Shown: positions 41,196 through 53,447 of the stretch, piece by piece
Position numbering within the stretch: position 1 is the stretch's first letter
How the letters are laid out: each line of letters starts with the position of its first letter
Source: Doris montereyensis
Lineage: Eukaryota; Mollusca; Gastropoda; Nudibranchia; Dorididae
DNA: 64,000 nt
Assembly (NCBI GenBank): GCA_037039925.1
Contig: JAXRKP010000026.1
Coordinates: forward strand, 370,001 to 434,000
Reading direction: 5' to 3'
Position numbers and translations under genes: made by a program
The notes under the pieces: generated by a model
The model's input: only the letters and a program-made list of their open reading frames with translations
Database searches by the model: none
What the model was told of the DNA's origin: nothing

Positions 41196-41654
41196 CAAAA
41201 ACATAACAAGAAACACGATAGCGAGATAATGCATCACGACAATAATAATTGAAATATTTCTCTTTTTTCTAAGGCTATTAATCCTAAATATTTTTAAAAT
41301 GTTTTTTCGCTTTTAAACACGAGTAACTAGAATAACATAATTTCTTTATATGCGCCAATCATCGTCTAGGCTAAACCAACACGGGCCACCTAGGTAGGGA
41401 GGACGCGGGGGGGGGGGGGGACACCACACACAAAACGAACACACTGCATTGTTATTATTAGAATTTTCATCCAACAGTTATTGTCATTGTAGGCCTACTA
41501 TTGATTCTTGCTTTTAAAATCTTAAACTGTCGTGTGACATGGGTTATTATTACAATGCATTATTGCCGTCGTAAATGTACATTTTGTTCTACTATGAAAC
41601 TTGATGTACCACTACTACAAAGCACATGTGTCTATATTTTGGGACAATAAAGAT
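41196..41654. other. unique sequence with G14 run
   Basis: A G14 run at about 41407 follows GGACGC. A GGGACAATAAAG motif at about 41631 leads directly into the TCATC array. Confidence 0.45.
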
Positions 41655-41808
41655 GTCATCTCATCTCATCTCATCTCATCTCATCTGATTTCATCTCATC
41701 TCATCTCATCTTATCTCATCTCATCTCATCTCATCTCATCTCATCTCATCATCTCATATCATCTCATCTCATCTGGATTTTTCATCTCATCTCATCTCAT
41801 CTTACTGT
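41655..41808. repeat. (TCATC)n pentanucleotide array
   Basis: About 30 TCATC units with a few substitutions, directly after a GACAATAAAG motif. Confidence 0.95.
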
Positions 41809-41974
41809 GCACTTAATACATTTCTATAAAATTCAAGACTGAATGAGTGCTTGCACATAGATTGTATGCCCGTGCCTTATCAACTCAAGTTTTTTGGGAC
41901 ATCGGGAAAAGGATCTTTGAGAGGGAATAATAATATGGTCATGTGATGCCAGACTGCTACTTGAAGACTTCGCT

Positions 41975-42954
41975 ATTGTTGTTATTACTTTGTTATTGTT
42001 GTTTTTACTTTGTTATTGTTGTTTTTACTCTGTTATTGTTGTTGTTACTGTGTTTTTGTTGTTGTTACTGTTTTATTATTGTTTTTACTTTGCTATTGTA
42101 GTTTTTACTTTGTTATTGTTGTTTTTACTTTGTTATTGTTGTTGTTACTTCAATGTTGTTGTTTTTACATCAATATTGTTGTTTTTACTTTGTTATTGTT
42201 GTTGTTACTGTGTTATTGTTGTTTTTACTCTGTTATTGTTGTTTTTACTGTGTTTTTGTTGTTTTTACTGTTTTATTATTGTTTTTACTTTGTTATTGTT
42301 GTTTTTACTTTGTCATTGTTGTTTTTACTGTGTTATTGTTGTTTTTACTTTAATATTGTTGTTGTTACTGTGTTATTGTTGTTTTTACTTTTTATTGTTG
42401 TTTTTACTTTGTTATTGTTGTTTTTACTTCACTATTGTTGTTTTTACTTTGTTATTGTTGTTTTTACTTCAATATTGTTGTTTTTACATTGTTATTGTTG
42501 TTTTTACTTTCAATATTGTTGTTTTTACATCAATATTGTTGTTTTTACATCAATATTGTTGTTTTTACTTCAATATTGTTGTTTTTACTTTGTTATTGTT
42601 GTTTTTACTTCAATATTGTTGTTTTTACTTCAATATTGTTGTTTTTACTTCAATATTGTTGTTTTTACTTTAATATTGTTGATTTTACTTCGCTGTTGTG
42701 GGTTTTGCTTTAATATTGTTGTTTTTAGTTTAATATTGTTGAAACCTTTTACTTAAATATTGTTGTTTTTACTTTAATATTGCTTGATTAAACTTTAATA
42801 TTGTTGTTTTTGCCATTTCCCAGATACCAGAACTTGGTTTAAACTGCAATATTGTTGCCATTTTTACTTTAATATTGTTGTTTGCCATCGTTCCCAGATA
42901 TTGTTGTTTAAACTTTAATATTGTTGATTTTACTTTAAAATTGTTGAATTTCAA
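41975..42954. repeat. 20-bp T/G-rich minisatellite
   Basis: About 48 copies of a unit like TTTTTACTTTGTTATTGTTG, with a subtype having CAATATTG. From about 42800 pieces of the next array (GCCATCGTTCCCAGAT) appear within it. Confidence 0.95.
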
Positions 42955-45690
42955 TGTCGTCTGCCTTGTGGATTTTGACCAAAACTTAAAACGTCATTAT
43001 TGTCTGTTGCGAACATTCCCAGATACTGTACAACGGCAATCTCGTCTGCCTTGCCAACATTCCCAGATGACCAAAACTCGTAAAACGTCAATGTCGTCTG
43101 CCTTGCCAACATTCCCAGGTGTCCAATACCTTGGACATAAACGGCAATGTCGTCTGTCTTGCCAACATTTCCAGATGACCAAAACTTGGACATAACCGGC
43201 AATGTCGTCTGCCTTGCCATCGTTCCCAGATGACCAAAACTTGGACATAAACGGCTTTGTTGTCTGCCTTGCCAACGTTTCCAGATGACCAAAACTCGAA
43301 CATAAACCGCTATGTAGTCTGCCTTGCCAACGTTCCCAGATGACGAAAACTTGGACATAAACGGCAATGTTGTCTGCCTTCCCATCGTTCCCAGATGACC
43401 AAAACTCGTAAAACAGCCATGTCGTCTGCTTTGCTATCGTTTCCTAGATGACCAAAACTTGGACATAAACTCAATGTTGTCTGCCTTGCCATCGTTCCTC
43501 GTGACCAAAACTTGGACAACGGCAATGTTGTCTGCCTTGCCATCGTTCCCAGATGACCAAAACTTGGACATAAACGTCAATGTCGTCTGCCTTGCCATCG
43601 TTCCTAGGTGCCAAAACTTGGACACAAACGGCAATGCTGTCTGTCTTGTCAACATTTCCAGATGACCAAAACTTGGACATAAACCGGCTATGTCGTCTGC
43701 CTTGCCATCGTTCCCAGATGACCAAAACTCGGACATAAACGGCTTTGTTGTCTGCCTTGCCATCGTTTCCAGATGTCCAAAACTCGGACATAAACCGCAA
43801 TGCTAGTCTGCCTTGCCATCGTTCCTAGATGACGAAAACTTGGACATAAACTGCAATGTTGTCTGCCTTGCCATCGTTCCCAGATGACCAAAACTTGGAC
43901 ATAAACAGCAATGTTGTCTGCCTTGCCATCGTTCCTAAGTACCAAAACTTGGACATAAACTGCAATGTTGTCTGCCTTGCCATCGTTCCTAGGTAGCCAA
44001 AACTTGGACATAAACTGCAATGTTGTCTGCCTTGCTATCGTTCCCAGATGACCAAAACTTGGACATAAACTGCAATGTTGTCTGCCTTGCCATCGTTCCC
44101 AGATGACAAAACTGGACAAAACAGCAATGTCGTCTGCTTTGCTATCGTTCCTAGGTGACCAAAACTTGGACATAAACTGCAATGTTGTCTGCCTTGCCAT
44201 CGTTCCTAAGTAGCCAAAACTTGGACATAAACTGCAATGTTGTCTGCCTTGCCATCGTTCCTAAGTAGCCAAAACTTGACATAAACTGCAATGTTGTCTG
44301 CTTTGCCATCGTTCCCAGATGACCAAAACTTGGACATAAACTGCAATGTTGTCTGCCTTGCCATCGTTCCTAAGTAGCCAAAACTTGGACATAAACTGCA
44401 ATGTTGTCTGCTTTGCCATCGTTCCCAGATGACCAAAACTTGGACATAAACTGCAATGTTGTCTGCCTTGCCATCGTTCCCAGATGACCAAAACTTGGAC
44501 ATAAACTGCAATGTTGTCTGCCTTGCCGTCGTTCCTAGGTGACCAAAACTTGGACATAAACTGCAATGTTGTTGCCTTGCCATCGTTCCCAGATGACCAA
44601 AACTCGGATATGAACGGCAATGTTGTTTGCCTTGCCATCGTTCCCAGATGACCAAAACTTGGACATGAACGGCAATGTTGTTTGCCTTGCCAACGTTCCT
44701 AGGTGACCAAAACTCGGACATAAACGGCAATGCTGTCTGCCTTGCTATCATTGCCAGATGACCAAACCTCGGACATAAACGGCGATGTTGTCTGCCTTGC
44801 CATCGTTCCCAGATGACCAAAACTTGGACATAAACTGCAATGTTGTCTGCCTTGCCGTCGTTCCCAGATGACCAAAACTTGGACATAAACCGCAGTGTCG
44901 TTTTTGCCATCGTTCCTAGGTGACCAAAACTCGGATATGAACGGCAATGTCGTTTGCCTTGCCATCGTTCCCAGATGACCAAAACTCGGATATAAACTGC
45001 AATGTTGTTTGCCTTCAATCGTTCCTAGGTGACCAAAACTCGGATATAAACGATAATGTTGTCTGACTTGTCAACGTTCCTATGTGACCAAAACTTGGAC
45101 ATAAACGGCAATGTTGTCTGCCTTGCCGTCGTTCCCAGATGACCAAAACTTGGACATAAACTGCAATGTTGTTGCCTTCAAACGTTCCCAGATGACCGAA
45201 AGACATAAACGATAATTTTGTCTGACTTGTCAACGTTCCAAGATGACCAAAACTCGGACATAAAGGGCATTGTCGTCTGCCTTGCCGTCGTTCCCAGATG
45301 ACCAAAACTTGGACATAAACCGCAGTGTCGTTTGCCTTGCCATCGTTCCTAGGTGACCAAGACATAAACGATAATTTTGTCTAACTTGTCAACGTTCCAA
45401 GATGACCAAAACTCGGACATAAAGGGCATTGTCGTCTGCCTTGCCATCGTTCCCAGATGACCAAAACTTGGACATAAACCAAGTGTCGTCTGCCTTGCCA
45501 TTGTTCCTAGGTGACCAAAACGTTTGGGCATTGTCGTCTGCCTTGCCATCGTTCCCAGATGACCAAAACTTGGACATGACCAAAAACCGCAGTGTCGTCT
45601 GCCTTGCCATGGTTCCTAGGTGACCAAAACTTGGACATAAACCGCAATGTCGTCTGCCTTGCCATCGTTCCTAGGTGACCAAAACTCGGC
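42955..45690. repeat. 55-bp minisatellite, 2.7 kb
   Basis: About 48 copies of a unit containing TTGTCTGCCTTGCCATCGTT and CCAAAACTTGGACATAAAC. Subtypes alternate CCCAGATGACC with CCTAGGTGACC, and ACGGCAATG with ACTGCAATG. Apparent ORFs are by-products. Confidence 0.96.
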
Positions 45691-45879
45691 GTCTGCAGAG
45701 TCAGTGAAAAGAAAAACTGAAAGTTTGAATCTTGTCGTGTATTTTGCCTTCCAATCACAGGTTCTGTTGTAATTATCTAAGGAGACAAACAGTCTTGATC
45801 ATGAGAACAATGTTTAAAAATTTTCACAGCGGGACTATAACATGTAAAGATAATTAGCTCAGTTTCTTTAACAAAACAG

Positions 45880-46100
45880 ACTATTACCGGGGCATTACAA
45901 GGTTATGTTCTTTCTCCTGTTTTATACACCATTTACACCAATGATTACAAAAGTCATAAAAACACAATACTGACAAAATTTGCCGCCGACTTATCGATTT
46001 AAGGTCTTATTAACGAATGTGAAGATTGCTGTAATGATGAGATCAATAGCTTTGTTAAATAGTGTGAAGACTGCCTTTCGAAAAAGGGGGGGGACTACAG
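45880..46100 (+). mobile_element. LINE reverse transcriptase remnant
   Basis: A single plus-strand frame reads GYVLSPVLYTIYTNDYKSH, then ILTKFAADLSI, then GLINECEDCC. This fits the segment from the LSP motif to the catalytic FADD of a LINE reverse transcriptase, with FADD changed to FAAD and a later stop. The clade is different from the other LINEs in the window (TNDYKSH wording). About 65 codons remain. It begins just after the 55-bp array. Confidence 0.65.
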
Positions 46101-49100
46101 CCAAGAAGCAAAATACTAAATATTGGACATATAATTTCACACTTCACACATACAAAGGGTATCATGCTGTGATTGAGATGGAATAGTTTTTTGTCGATTG
46201 AACTTTCGGTTGCCATGGTAACGGCGGGCATTTGGGATTTTGTCTACGTTTTCCAAATCGCTTAAAGTCAAAATATTACTATGGAAAGTCAACCAAATTT
46301 GAGATACAGGTAGTAGAAAGGACTTTCTTCGTTGTATTAGATCCGGTTTTAGATATTTGATCTACTTATTGAGAAACAAAATATTGAAAGAAATCAACTT
46401 TCAAAATTCCCAAAACACCATCAATTATTTCCCAAAAGGTCTCTAATACAAACTAGGCAAACATTATATAAAGAAGTTATATGCTACATTTGGTTCAAAT
46501 CTAAGGGTAAGTTTTTTTACTTTTAGAGAAAAGTATACACAAAAAAACTAATTTGTGACAAACGTTAACCGAATTTGGTTATTTGTTTATCGATTTATTT
46601 GTTTGGTGAGAGAGAACAACGGATGACTGAATTTGACTGATAATATTGAAGTCGTCAAATGTGTGGCACATTATATATTCGTGGTGAATGCTTGAAACGA
46701 AAGCAAACATCAAACTAAAATAGGCTCAAAGTTTATAGCATTGGACACTTTTTTTAGATTAGAAAGTAATGTAGTATTATTTCCTTGTTCCTTTAGATTG
46801 TAAAGGTATTTGGGGACAATGGAGTTTTCAAGGCTACGTATTAGTGAACTTTGATTACTGAAGTTGTCTCGCACAGCACCTGCGTTCATTCGAAAATTAA
46901 TCGGTAGAATTACGTCCCCTAGGAAGTACTTCCTGTTCCCGGAAGAAAAATAGATTGATCTCACAGCAGAGCATCAATGTGAAAGTTAGTCTTGTTTCTT
47001 TCAACGACTTGTAAATGTGGATATAGAGAATTGCGATCGAGATTGTGATTTAGATCTAGATATCTAGAATCTAAATTTTAGATTTTAATCTATGCGTAGT
47101 CAGGAGTATTCCTCAATTCAATGCTTCTTTCTATTAGATCTGCATTTATTTGGGTTTTCTATAATTTTGATGGAGACTGCTAAGACTGATCTACGGATTG
47201 TAGATATTAGTCTAATCAAGAGGTCTAGCAAAAGAACTTTTTGGAATCTAAAGCAGAGCATCTCTCGAGTTCATATACACAGCCTAGAACGAGCTAGATT
47301 TCTAGTTCTGGATTCTAGGCTTTGATTTAGACATTTAGGTCTAGATAGATTTATAATCAATGTCTATTATCAATATTAAGATTGTGAGAAATCTGACAAT
47401 ATCTGATATTGAGCTAATCTAGAGCTCTAGCTGGATCTAGTCTAGATCTAGATTTAGATGCTAGAGATATCAGAGCTAGAGGGAAGATTATATTTCATCT
47501 ATCTGTTAATCTAGATTAGATTAAATTTAAAAAGATATGAACTCTAGATCTGGCCTACAGCTCTAAAATAAGAGACCACTGTCATTGTTTACTTTTTCCT
47601 TTTTATTTTTTTTCAGTGTAATGAATATCAGCTGATTGTCAAAATAACATTAACAGGACTTCTCATATTTCCCCCATCAAAGCTGTGAAAGAAGCAAAAT
47701 AAAATACAGATCAAGACATTGATAGAGAGATCTGTGGACATACTGAATTCATGTAAAAAAAAAGTTGATAACTTCACAACTTTTCAAGGGAAGATGTAAC
47801 TAAATCTGGATTTAGATCTAGATTCTATGTCTATTTTCTCCAACACATATGCAGATAAAAATTGGAAAGTTGGATAAAGCACACTATCCATTCAATTTTT
47901 AATTTAAGGTAAATAAATAGATCTAAGTCTCTCTATGTAGTCCTTGTGATTTAAAATACATTTTATTTCAACAGAGTGATAACAGCGGCAACTCAGCTTA
48001 TCTAATAACCTGAAGTTGTTATCTAATGAAGAAAGTTAGAACCTATTTGTGTCACTAAATCATCCTAATGAATGGCTTTTACTTTTAGTCAATAGTCAAT
48101 TTTGTAATAAATGTGATCCATTTATTTGTATTCTTAGTGTGCATTTTGTTTGGTTGATGCCATGGAATTCCCCAAGTTTTCCGTATTTATAACGTCACCA
48201 CGGCCACTGTAACATTAGCTTAGCTACATTCAACAGAAAACAACCACCCACTTTAACTCAATGTGGTTGAAAATGGCTGCGCGCTAGATGGCCCGCCGTA
48301 TTTAGCCCGGCCACCCGTCGACTGCTTCCCATTGTTCAAACCCGGCCGTAGGTTACACCTTCTCTTTCAATGCTCAGATTGGCTTGGCAAACCTATGTTT
48401 GTCACTTATTTTAAAGGCTATAGAATGCTAGTTGGTCTGTCTAAGTCTCTTTCTGACGCTAAAGGTCATGAACCTAATTGTAACAGCGTGACTTTCAATG
48501 AAGCCCGTCATTGATGGTATTTTTAGCTGCTGTACTGCCTTTGTTTAAACACACATTTCATCGTTTCATTGTCTACGTTTTTTTATGTTTTCTGTTTTTG
48601 TTTTTATTTTTATCATCAATTTTGTTGTAATGGACTGTTACTTGTAATAGAGAGAAGAATCATTTTCCTTACACCACCCACCAGAAGCACACGGATATAG
48701 CTTAGAAAAATGTAAGCACATCACAGCAGTCTGGTTGCGGGAGATTGAATTTAGGTCAGCGTCTCCTGTCGGGTAATTTGCACACTAATGAGTTAATAAA
48801 GACACAATATGATCACAACAGATTTTTGTCAGTTATTGTAAATGGAACAAACAAAGTTTAAATTTTATTGACATTGAAATGAGAGCTTATGGTGAAATAT
48901 AAAGATTTTTAAAATTGAAATTAAGAGAACTTTTTAAAAGGCATATATATTCAAACAGAGCTGACCAGCAGTACTGATGTTATAGCTGTGTTCACGTTAC
49001 ACCACTTTAAAGCTTTCTCGACTCTGTAGTTTTAGATGGAATATTGTATTAAAAAAAGATTTATATTGATGGAAATTGGATTTCATAATAACTAAAGATG

Positions 49101-49843
49101 GTTTGACTGGTGTTTTATGTTTTCTTCAAAATGAATTTTGCTCACTCTCAAAATGTGAACACTGTGCCCAAGTAATGAACTCCTGCCTGCTGGAGCATTT
49201 GGCATGAGATTCTTCTGGCTGTTGAAATTCTCAATAAGCTGTGAAGTTTGTGTTCTGAAAATTTAGCCAATGCAGTCAGCTCGGGCAGTCTATAGCCGTT
49301 GCTGACATAGTTCTACACACATTGAAAACAACCAATGAGGAAAAAGTTAAATTTAGATTTGGACTTCCTATTGTAATGTAGTCTTTAAATGAACACACGT
49401 AATATATAGATAGAACTATTTATATTCAATATCAAACCGAGCACTATGAATATTGATTAGAAACATCTTTTTTTCCCCCCGTTTTCAAAACCCATTCGTA
49501 ACTCCTGTGGTATATTGTGTGTATGCACCTCTCCTCTTTTTATGATGTCCCTTTCTCTCTGGCCTTCTTTGCCTTTAAATGCCTGCCTTGCTTTTCTCCC
49601 TCTTCTTCCTACATATTTACTTTTTTAACATTTTAATTGTCATCCGAGCATGCTCTCCATGCATTATTTTTTACGATGAAGAGTCATACCTGAAATGTAG
49701 CCATTATTTTATATTCTGTTCTTTCACCCTTGGTAAATTTTACAGAGTATATTTAAATACATTTATATAAATCTTCCTGTTTGCAGACTTCTGTCAAACT
49801 TTTCTCTAAAGCAAGTGTATCCTTTCCTTCAACTGTTTTTCAG
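46101..49843. other. AT-rich unique DNA upstream of PLC-gamma
   Basis: No supported exon. 47040-47560 and 47800-47830 are dense in AGATCTAG/CTAGATTT words. 48270-48360 is locally GC-rich and could be near a promoter, but nothing decisive is visible. A minus-strand open frame of 84 codons (46710-46964) has no recognised domain. Confidence 0.4.
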
Positions 49844-50044
49844 TAAGCAATCATGGCGTCTTCCCTGGTAAATGGAGGACCCTGACCCCTGAATTGGTTG
49901 AAAACATGCGGTTGTTGGAAATGGGTCTTGTGACAACCATATTCTTCTACAGGAAAAAGCCAGAGAGACGGACTTTGAAGGTAAAACTAGAAAGCCGTCA
50001 ACTGATGTGGATCAAAAGTCAGACGAGTCGTCCTGAAGGAATTG
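49844..50044 (+). CDS. PLCG: phospholipase C gamma, first recognised exon (PH domain start)
   Basis: PLC-gamma cleaves PIP2 to IP3 and diacylglycerol downstream of receptor tyrosine kinases. This exon follows a CTGTTTTTCAG acceptor and encodes LTPELVENMRLLEMGLVTT then FFYRKKPERRTLKVKLESRQ, the first strands of the N-terminal PH domain (compare FYSKKSQRPERKTFQVKLETRQ in vertebrates, recalled). ATG at 49853 has A at -3 and G at +4 and begins MASSLVNGG, but it enters the PH frame only if one C is missing from the CCC at 49880-49882. Otherwise the start lies in an unseen upstream exon and the frame is open from the acceptor (phase 1). The exon ends one base into a codon at donor GTAATT. Confidence 0.85.
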
Positions 50045-50635
50045 GTAATTTACTCAAATTTTTATTGGTTTTGGGAATCTGTAATTCACTCATATTTTTA
50101 TTGGTTTTGGGAATCTGTAATTTACTCAAATTTTTATAAGTTTTGGGAATCTGTAATTTACTCAAATTTTTATAAGTTTTGGGAGTCTGTACTTTACCCA
50201 AGTTTTGATTAGTTTTGGGAATCTGTACTTTACTCAAGTTTTGATTAGTTTTGGGAATCTGTACTTTACTCAAATTTTGATTAGTTTTGGGAATCTGTAA
50301 TGTACTCATCAAATTTTATTAGTTTTGGGAATCTGTAATGTACTCATCAAATTTTATTAGTTTTGGGAATCTGTAATGTACTCATCAAATTTTATTAGTT
50401 TTGGGAATCTCATCAAATTTTATTAGTTTTGGGAACCCTTAATTTACTCAAATTTTATTAGTTTTGGGAACCCTTAATTTACTCAAGTTTTGATTAGTTT
50501 TGGGAACCCTTAATTTACTCAAGTTTTGATTAGTTTTGGGAACCCTTAATTTACTCAAGTTTTGATTAGTTTTGGGAACCCTTAATTTACTCAAGTTTTG
50601 ATTAGTTTTGGGAACCCTTAATTTACTCAAATTTT
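50045..50635. repeat. 36-bp minisatellite abutting the PLCG donor
   Basis: About 16 copies of a unit containing GTAATTTACTCAAATTTTTA and TTGGTTTTGGGAATCT. The first unit begins with the real splice donor GTAATT, which recurs in early units (later GTACTT, GTAATG or TTAATT). Confidence 0.93.
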
Positions 50636-50646
50636 ATATATATATA

Positions 50647-51445
50647 CAGTGGAACCTCTCAAATCGGGATTCAGGAAACCGGCCAATTGGAAAGAAGTCC
50701 CAGGAACGGAATTGTTTCTAGATATATATATATTTTACCTCTCTAAACGGGAATGGTATCCGGCTAATGGGGACAATTTTCGCAGGCTTGCAGTGATTAT
50801 CATCACCATTTCCCCCATATTTATTTATTTCAACTCTCACTTTTTATCCCAATTTGGTTTTCCGTGTTAGCAAAATATCAATTATTACACGTATGCGTTA
50901 GTGCTACACTAGACATTAGTGCTACACTAGACATTAGTGCTACACTAGACATTAGTGCTACACTAGACATTAGTGCTACACTAAACATTAGTGCTACACT
51001 AGACATCCATTAAGGTGTAAAAGCAGGCGTTGAGGTTGAGCCAGACCTTGCTCGTCCACCTAACAACACAGTGCGTTGTTGACACTGTGCTTAGAAAGTT
51101 GTGTACTACTATCATAGTCTTTTATTGCCCACTTCATCCGTCAATAGCAAGGATGGACACACAAGGAGATTGAACGACCCACCATGCCTTCTTGATTACG
51201 TGTCTTATCTATCTACCGTCCAACAAAGATCGATTGTGAATATGAATGACATCTTTGATGAATGCCATCTTCGTTTTGATTAACTGGTCCTATGGCTACT
51301 TGTTTGTTTAATTCTGCATTTTACTTCTCACAAAAGGGCTTAGGTACATCAAACTGCTGAGGGAAAACCGAAATCCATAGGCCCCTGGCAAATCGCGATG
51401 ATTTTACAATCCTCCGAGACTTCCCGATTAGAGAGGTTTACTATA
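50647..51445. mobile_element. TIR-bounded unit, pogo/Tigger-like ends
   Basis: Left end CAGTGGAACCTCTCAAATCG preceded by TATATA. The right end, read in reverse, is TATATAGTAAACCTCTCTAA followed by TCGGGAAGTC, so about 25 nt of imperfect terminal inverted repeat face each other with TA at both outer edges. CAGTGGAACCTC-type ends are known from pogo/Tigger elements. No transposase is seen inside; it would be a non-autonomous copy or decayed remnant. Confidence 0.6.
50905..51006. repeat. 18-bp minisatellite
   Basis: Six copies of ACATTAGTGCTACACTAG inside the TIR-bounded unit. Confidence 0.95.
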
Positions 51446-51689
51446 TAAGCATTTTATTTTCATTAACAAGAGACATAGTGTAAGTGTTTCAAAAGTAGAA
51501 TATTATATTGTTTACTTTTTATTATTTGCTTTAATATTTCTGAACTTATAAATTTCTTTCAATGTTTTTAAATTATATACATATATCTTTTGAACATCAT
51601 AAATATTTCAATGTATAACCAGTCTGTGATTAATTTACGCTCTTAAGCACTCTAAAATAAAATTAAATACATTCCATAGAGTTTGAGTG

Positions 51690-51942
51690 TATCCCAGTCT
51701 CTACTTACTTTAAGCGGAAAAGGGGATAAAAATGGGCTTCCAGATAGGACACCAGCCTGTCACAGATTTCCACTCCCAAGCTGGTGCTGGTACACATTTG
51801 CACCTGGGTCGAGTAGAGAAAATGCATGTTGCGTGTGCTTCCCAAGGAACACAGCGTTGGATCTAGTATCACTAGGATTCAAACCTAGGACCTCATGATC
51901 CCAAGTCTGGCAACCTAACCACCAGGCCACTGACTCCACACT
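51690..51942 (-). mobile_element. tRNA-derived SINE, family B, copy 3
   Basis: Read on the minus strand: A-box-like GTGGCCTGGTGGTTAGGTTG, B-box-like GGTTTGAATCCTAG, then the family core with TTCCTTGGGAAGCACACGCA and CTCGACCCAGGTGCAAATG. The 3' part differs from the other copies. Confidence 0.82.
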
Positions 51943-52080
51943 CTTAAAAGCTGATAAACGCTTGGATCTTTTAAAAAAATTGATTTTGAATGACAGCTCT
52001 GAAGCTACGGTTAATCAACTTTTCTACCATTATATCTCCTCATTATGTGTTTCTCTTGATTTCTATTTCAATACGAGCAG

Positions 52081-52230
52081 TTAACCTCCGAGACGTCAAG
52101 GAAATTCGTATCGGGAAGAATTCCAGGGATTTTGAAAAATGGCCAGAAGAAGCTAAGAAAGTGGAACATCGTCTGAGTTTCACAGTCTACTATGGCAATG
52201 ACTTTAAACTCAAGTCTCTATCAGTTGTTG
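52081..52230 (+). CDS. PLCG: phospholipase C gamma, exon 2 (PH domain)
   Basis: Acceptor ATACGAGCAG, donor GTATGC. Two leading bases complete a Val codon with exon 1, then NLRDVKEIRIGKNSRDFEKW and, further on, FTVYYGNDFKLKSLSVV. This matches the middle of the PLC-gamma PH domain (IREIKEIRPGKTSRDFD in vertebrates, recalled). One base is left over for exon 3. Frame intact. Confidence 0.93.
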
Positions 52231-52865
52231 GTATGCCTTTGTAAATAAGGTCTTCGATGAAGTCATATATGTAGTGTAGTTTTCCATAATATTTTTCTGT
52301 TGTTCATTCTTTGTGCATAAAAGGCTCTGTTGCCAAGCCTTTAAGAGTAACTATATTTTGCATGAAGGTTCTGAATGATCCCAAGATTGTTTTGTGAGGA
52401 ATTTTTCTTATAGAAGTGACATTTAATTGTTTCTCGTCTTTTTGTAGCATTTTCATTCACCTATTCTGTCGTTTTCAATAGGTTTTATAGTTACAAAGTA
52501 CCGGACAAGCCTACTTGTGTAACCTCAGTGTGGAGGACAAACTCTAATAATCGTACTTGATATATCCCAAGATGTAACATGCCTGTTTTCCATAAAGACA
52601 GGATTGAAAATGCATGTTTGCTTGTGTTTTTTCCAATAAAACATTTTCCTAAGGTAGTGCAGCGTCAGTTCATAACCTTTTTTTTTTTAAATATAATGAA
52701 GCTGCATATAATAATATTGGCTTTTTTTCTTGGTAGGAAAAACTTTTTTCTACGTTTTAGACAACAGACTTTTGTAGATGTTGTTGAATGACATCTAAGT
52801 TCATAGCTACCAACCAGTACATAAAAATCATATTTAGTACAGTAGTCGCTGGATAAACGCACACC

Positions 52866-52975
52866 CTTTGAGCTAACTACGCTCGGTTGGTAGCACGCTT
52901 TCTTTTCATGGCGAGGCGATGGGTGCCGATGCAGAGGTCGTGGGTTTGATCACCATGGTGGCCAGGATTTTTTTC
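52866..52975 (+). mobile_element. tRNA-derived SINE head
   Basis: GCTCGGTTGGTAGCACGC fits a tRNA A box and GTCGTGGGTTTGATCACCAT a B box, at tRNA-like spacing. Mismatches in the arms argue against a working tRNA. It begins within a few bases of the left TIR. Confidence 0.65.
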
Positions 52976-53447
52976 TGTCTATTCCTTGTGTTTGTCTCAT
53001 CTTTGTTCCTATGGGGCTTTCACATTATCTTGCGTCATTGCGTTAACTTCCGACATGCCCCTTGCCTCACTGTTTCTCTTTATTAAAGGTAAGATTTCAG
53101 GGATTATTATTGATTACGCCTTGATTATCACACATTAGCGTGACAGGTACGGTTGGCCTATAGGTTGGCGTGTAAGTGTAATACTGATTGCTTGTTCACT
53201 TTTGTTTTTTGTTTCTTTGGGGTTTGTTGTTTTTTTATTTTATTTGCTATCTTGGAAAGCAGATCAGATGTCATACAGATTTTCAGAAGATAATACTTAA
53301 GTTCTCAGCTTTGTAAAAGAAGTGACTGCGCAAAGGTAGATCTAGATATATCAATAACTTTCATGCTCAAAACAAACCCTCTAACTACGTACATCGGCAT
53401 AATAATGATGTACTTTTATATAATGTGTCTGTAACCTAGCTCTTGAA

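Noticed and set aside
40268..46095. G13, G14 and G8 runs as regulatory G-quadruplexes
   Set aside because: Single homopolymers rather than four separated G-tracts; they may be length artefacts and no gene is nearby.
46710..46964. 84-codon minus-strand frame
   Set aside because: Composition looks protein-like, but no family was recognised and no exon partners were found.
48263..48514. 83-codon frame in a GC-rich patch upstream of PLCG
   Set aside because: Frame and phase give no link to the PLCG exons and no domain is visible; it could be 5' UTR or promoter DNA instead.
52866..52975. Candidate tRNA gene
   Set aside because: A- and B-box words are present but the arms do not pair well enough, and the sequence continues as a SINE.
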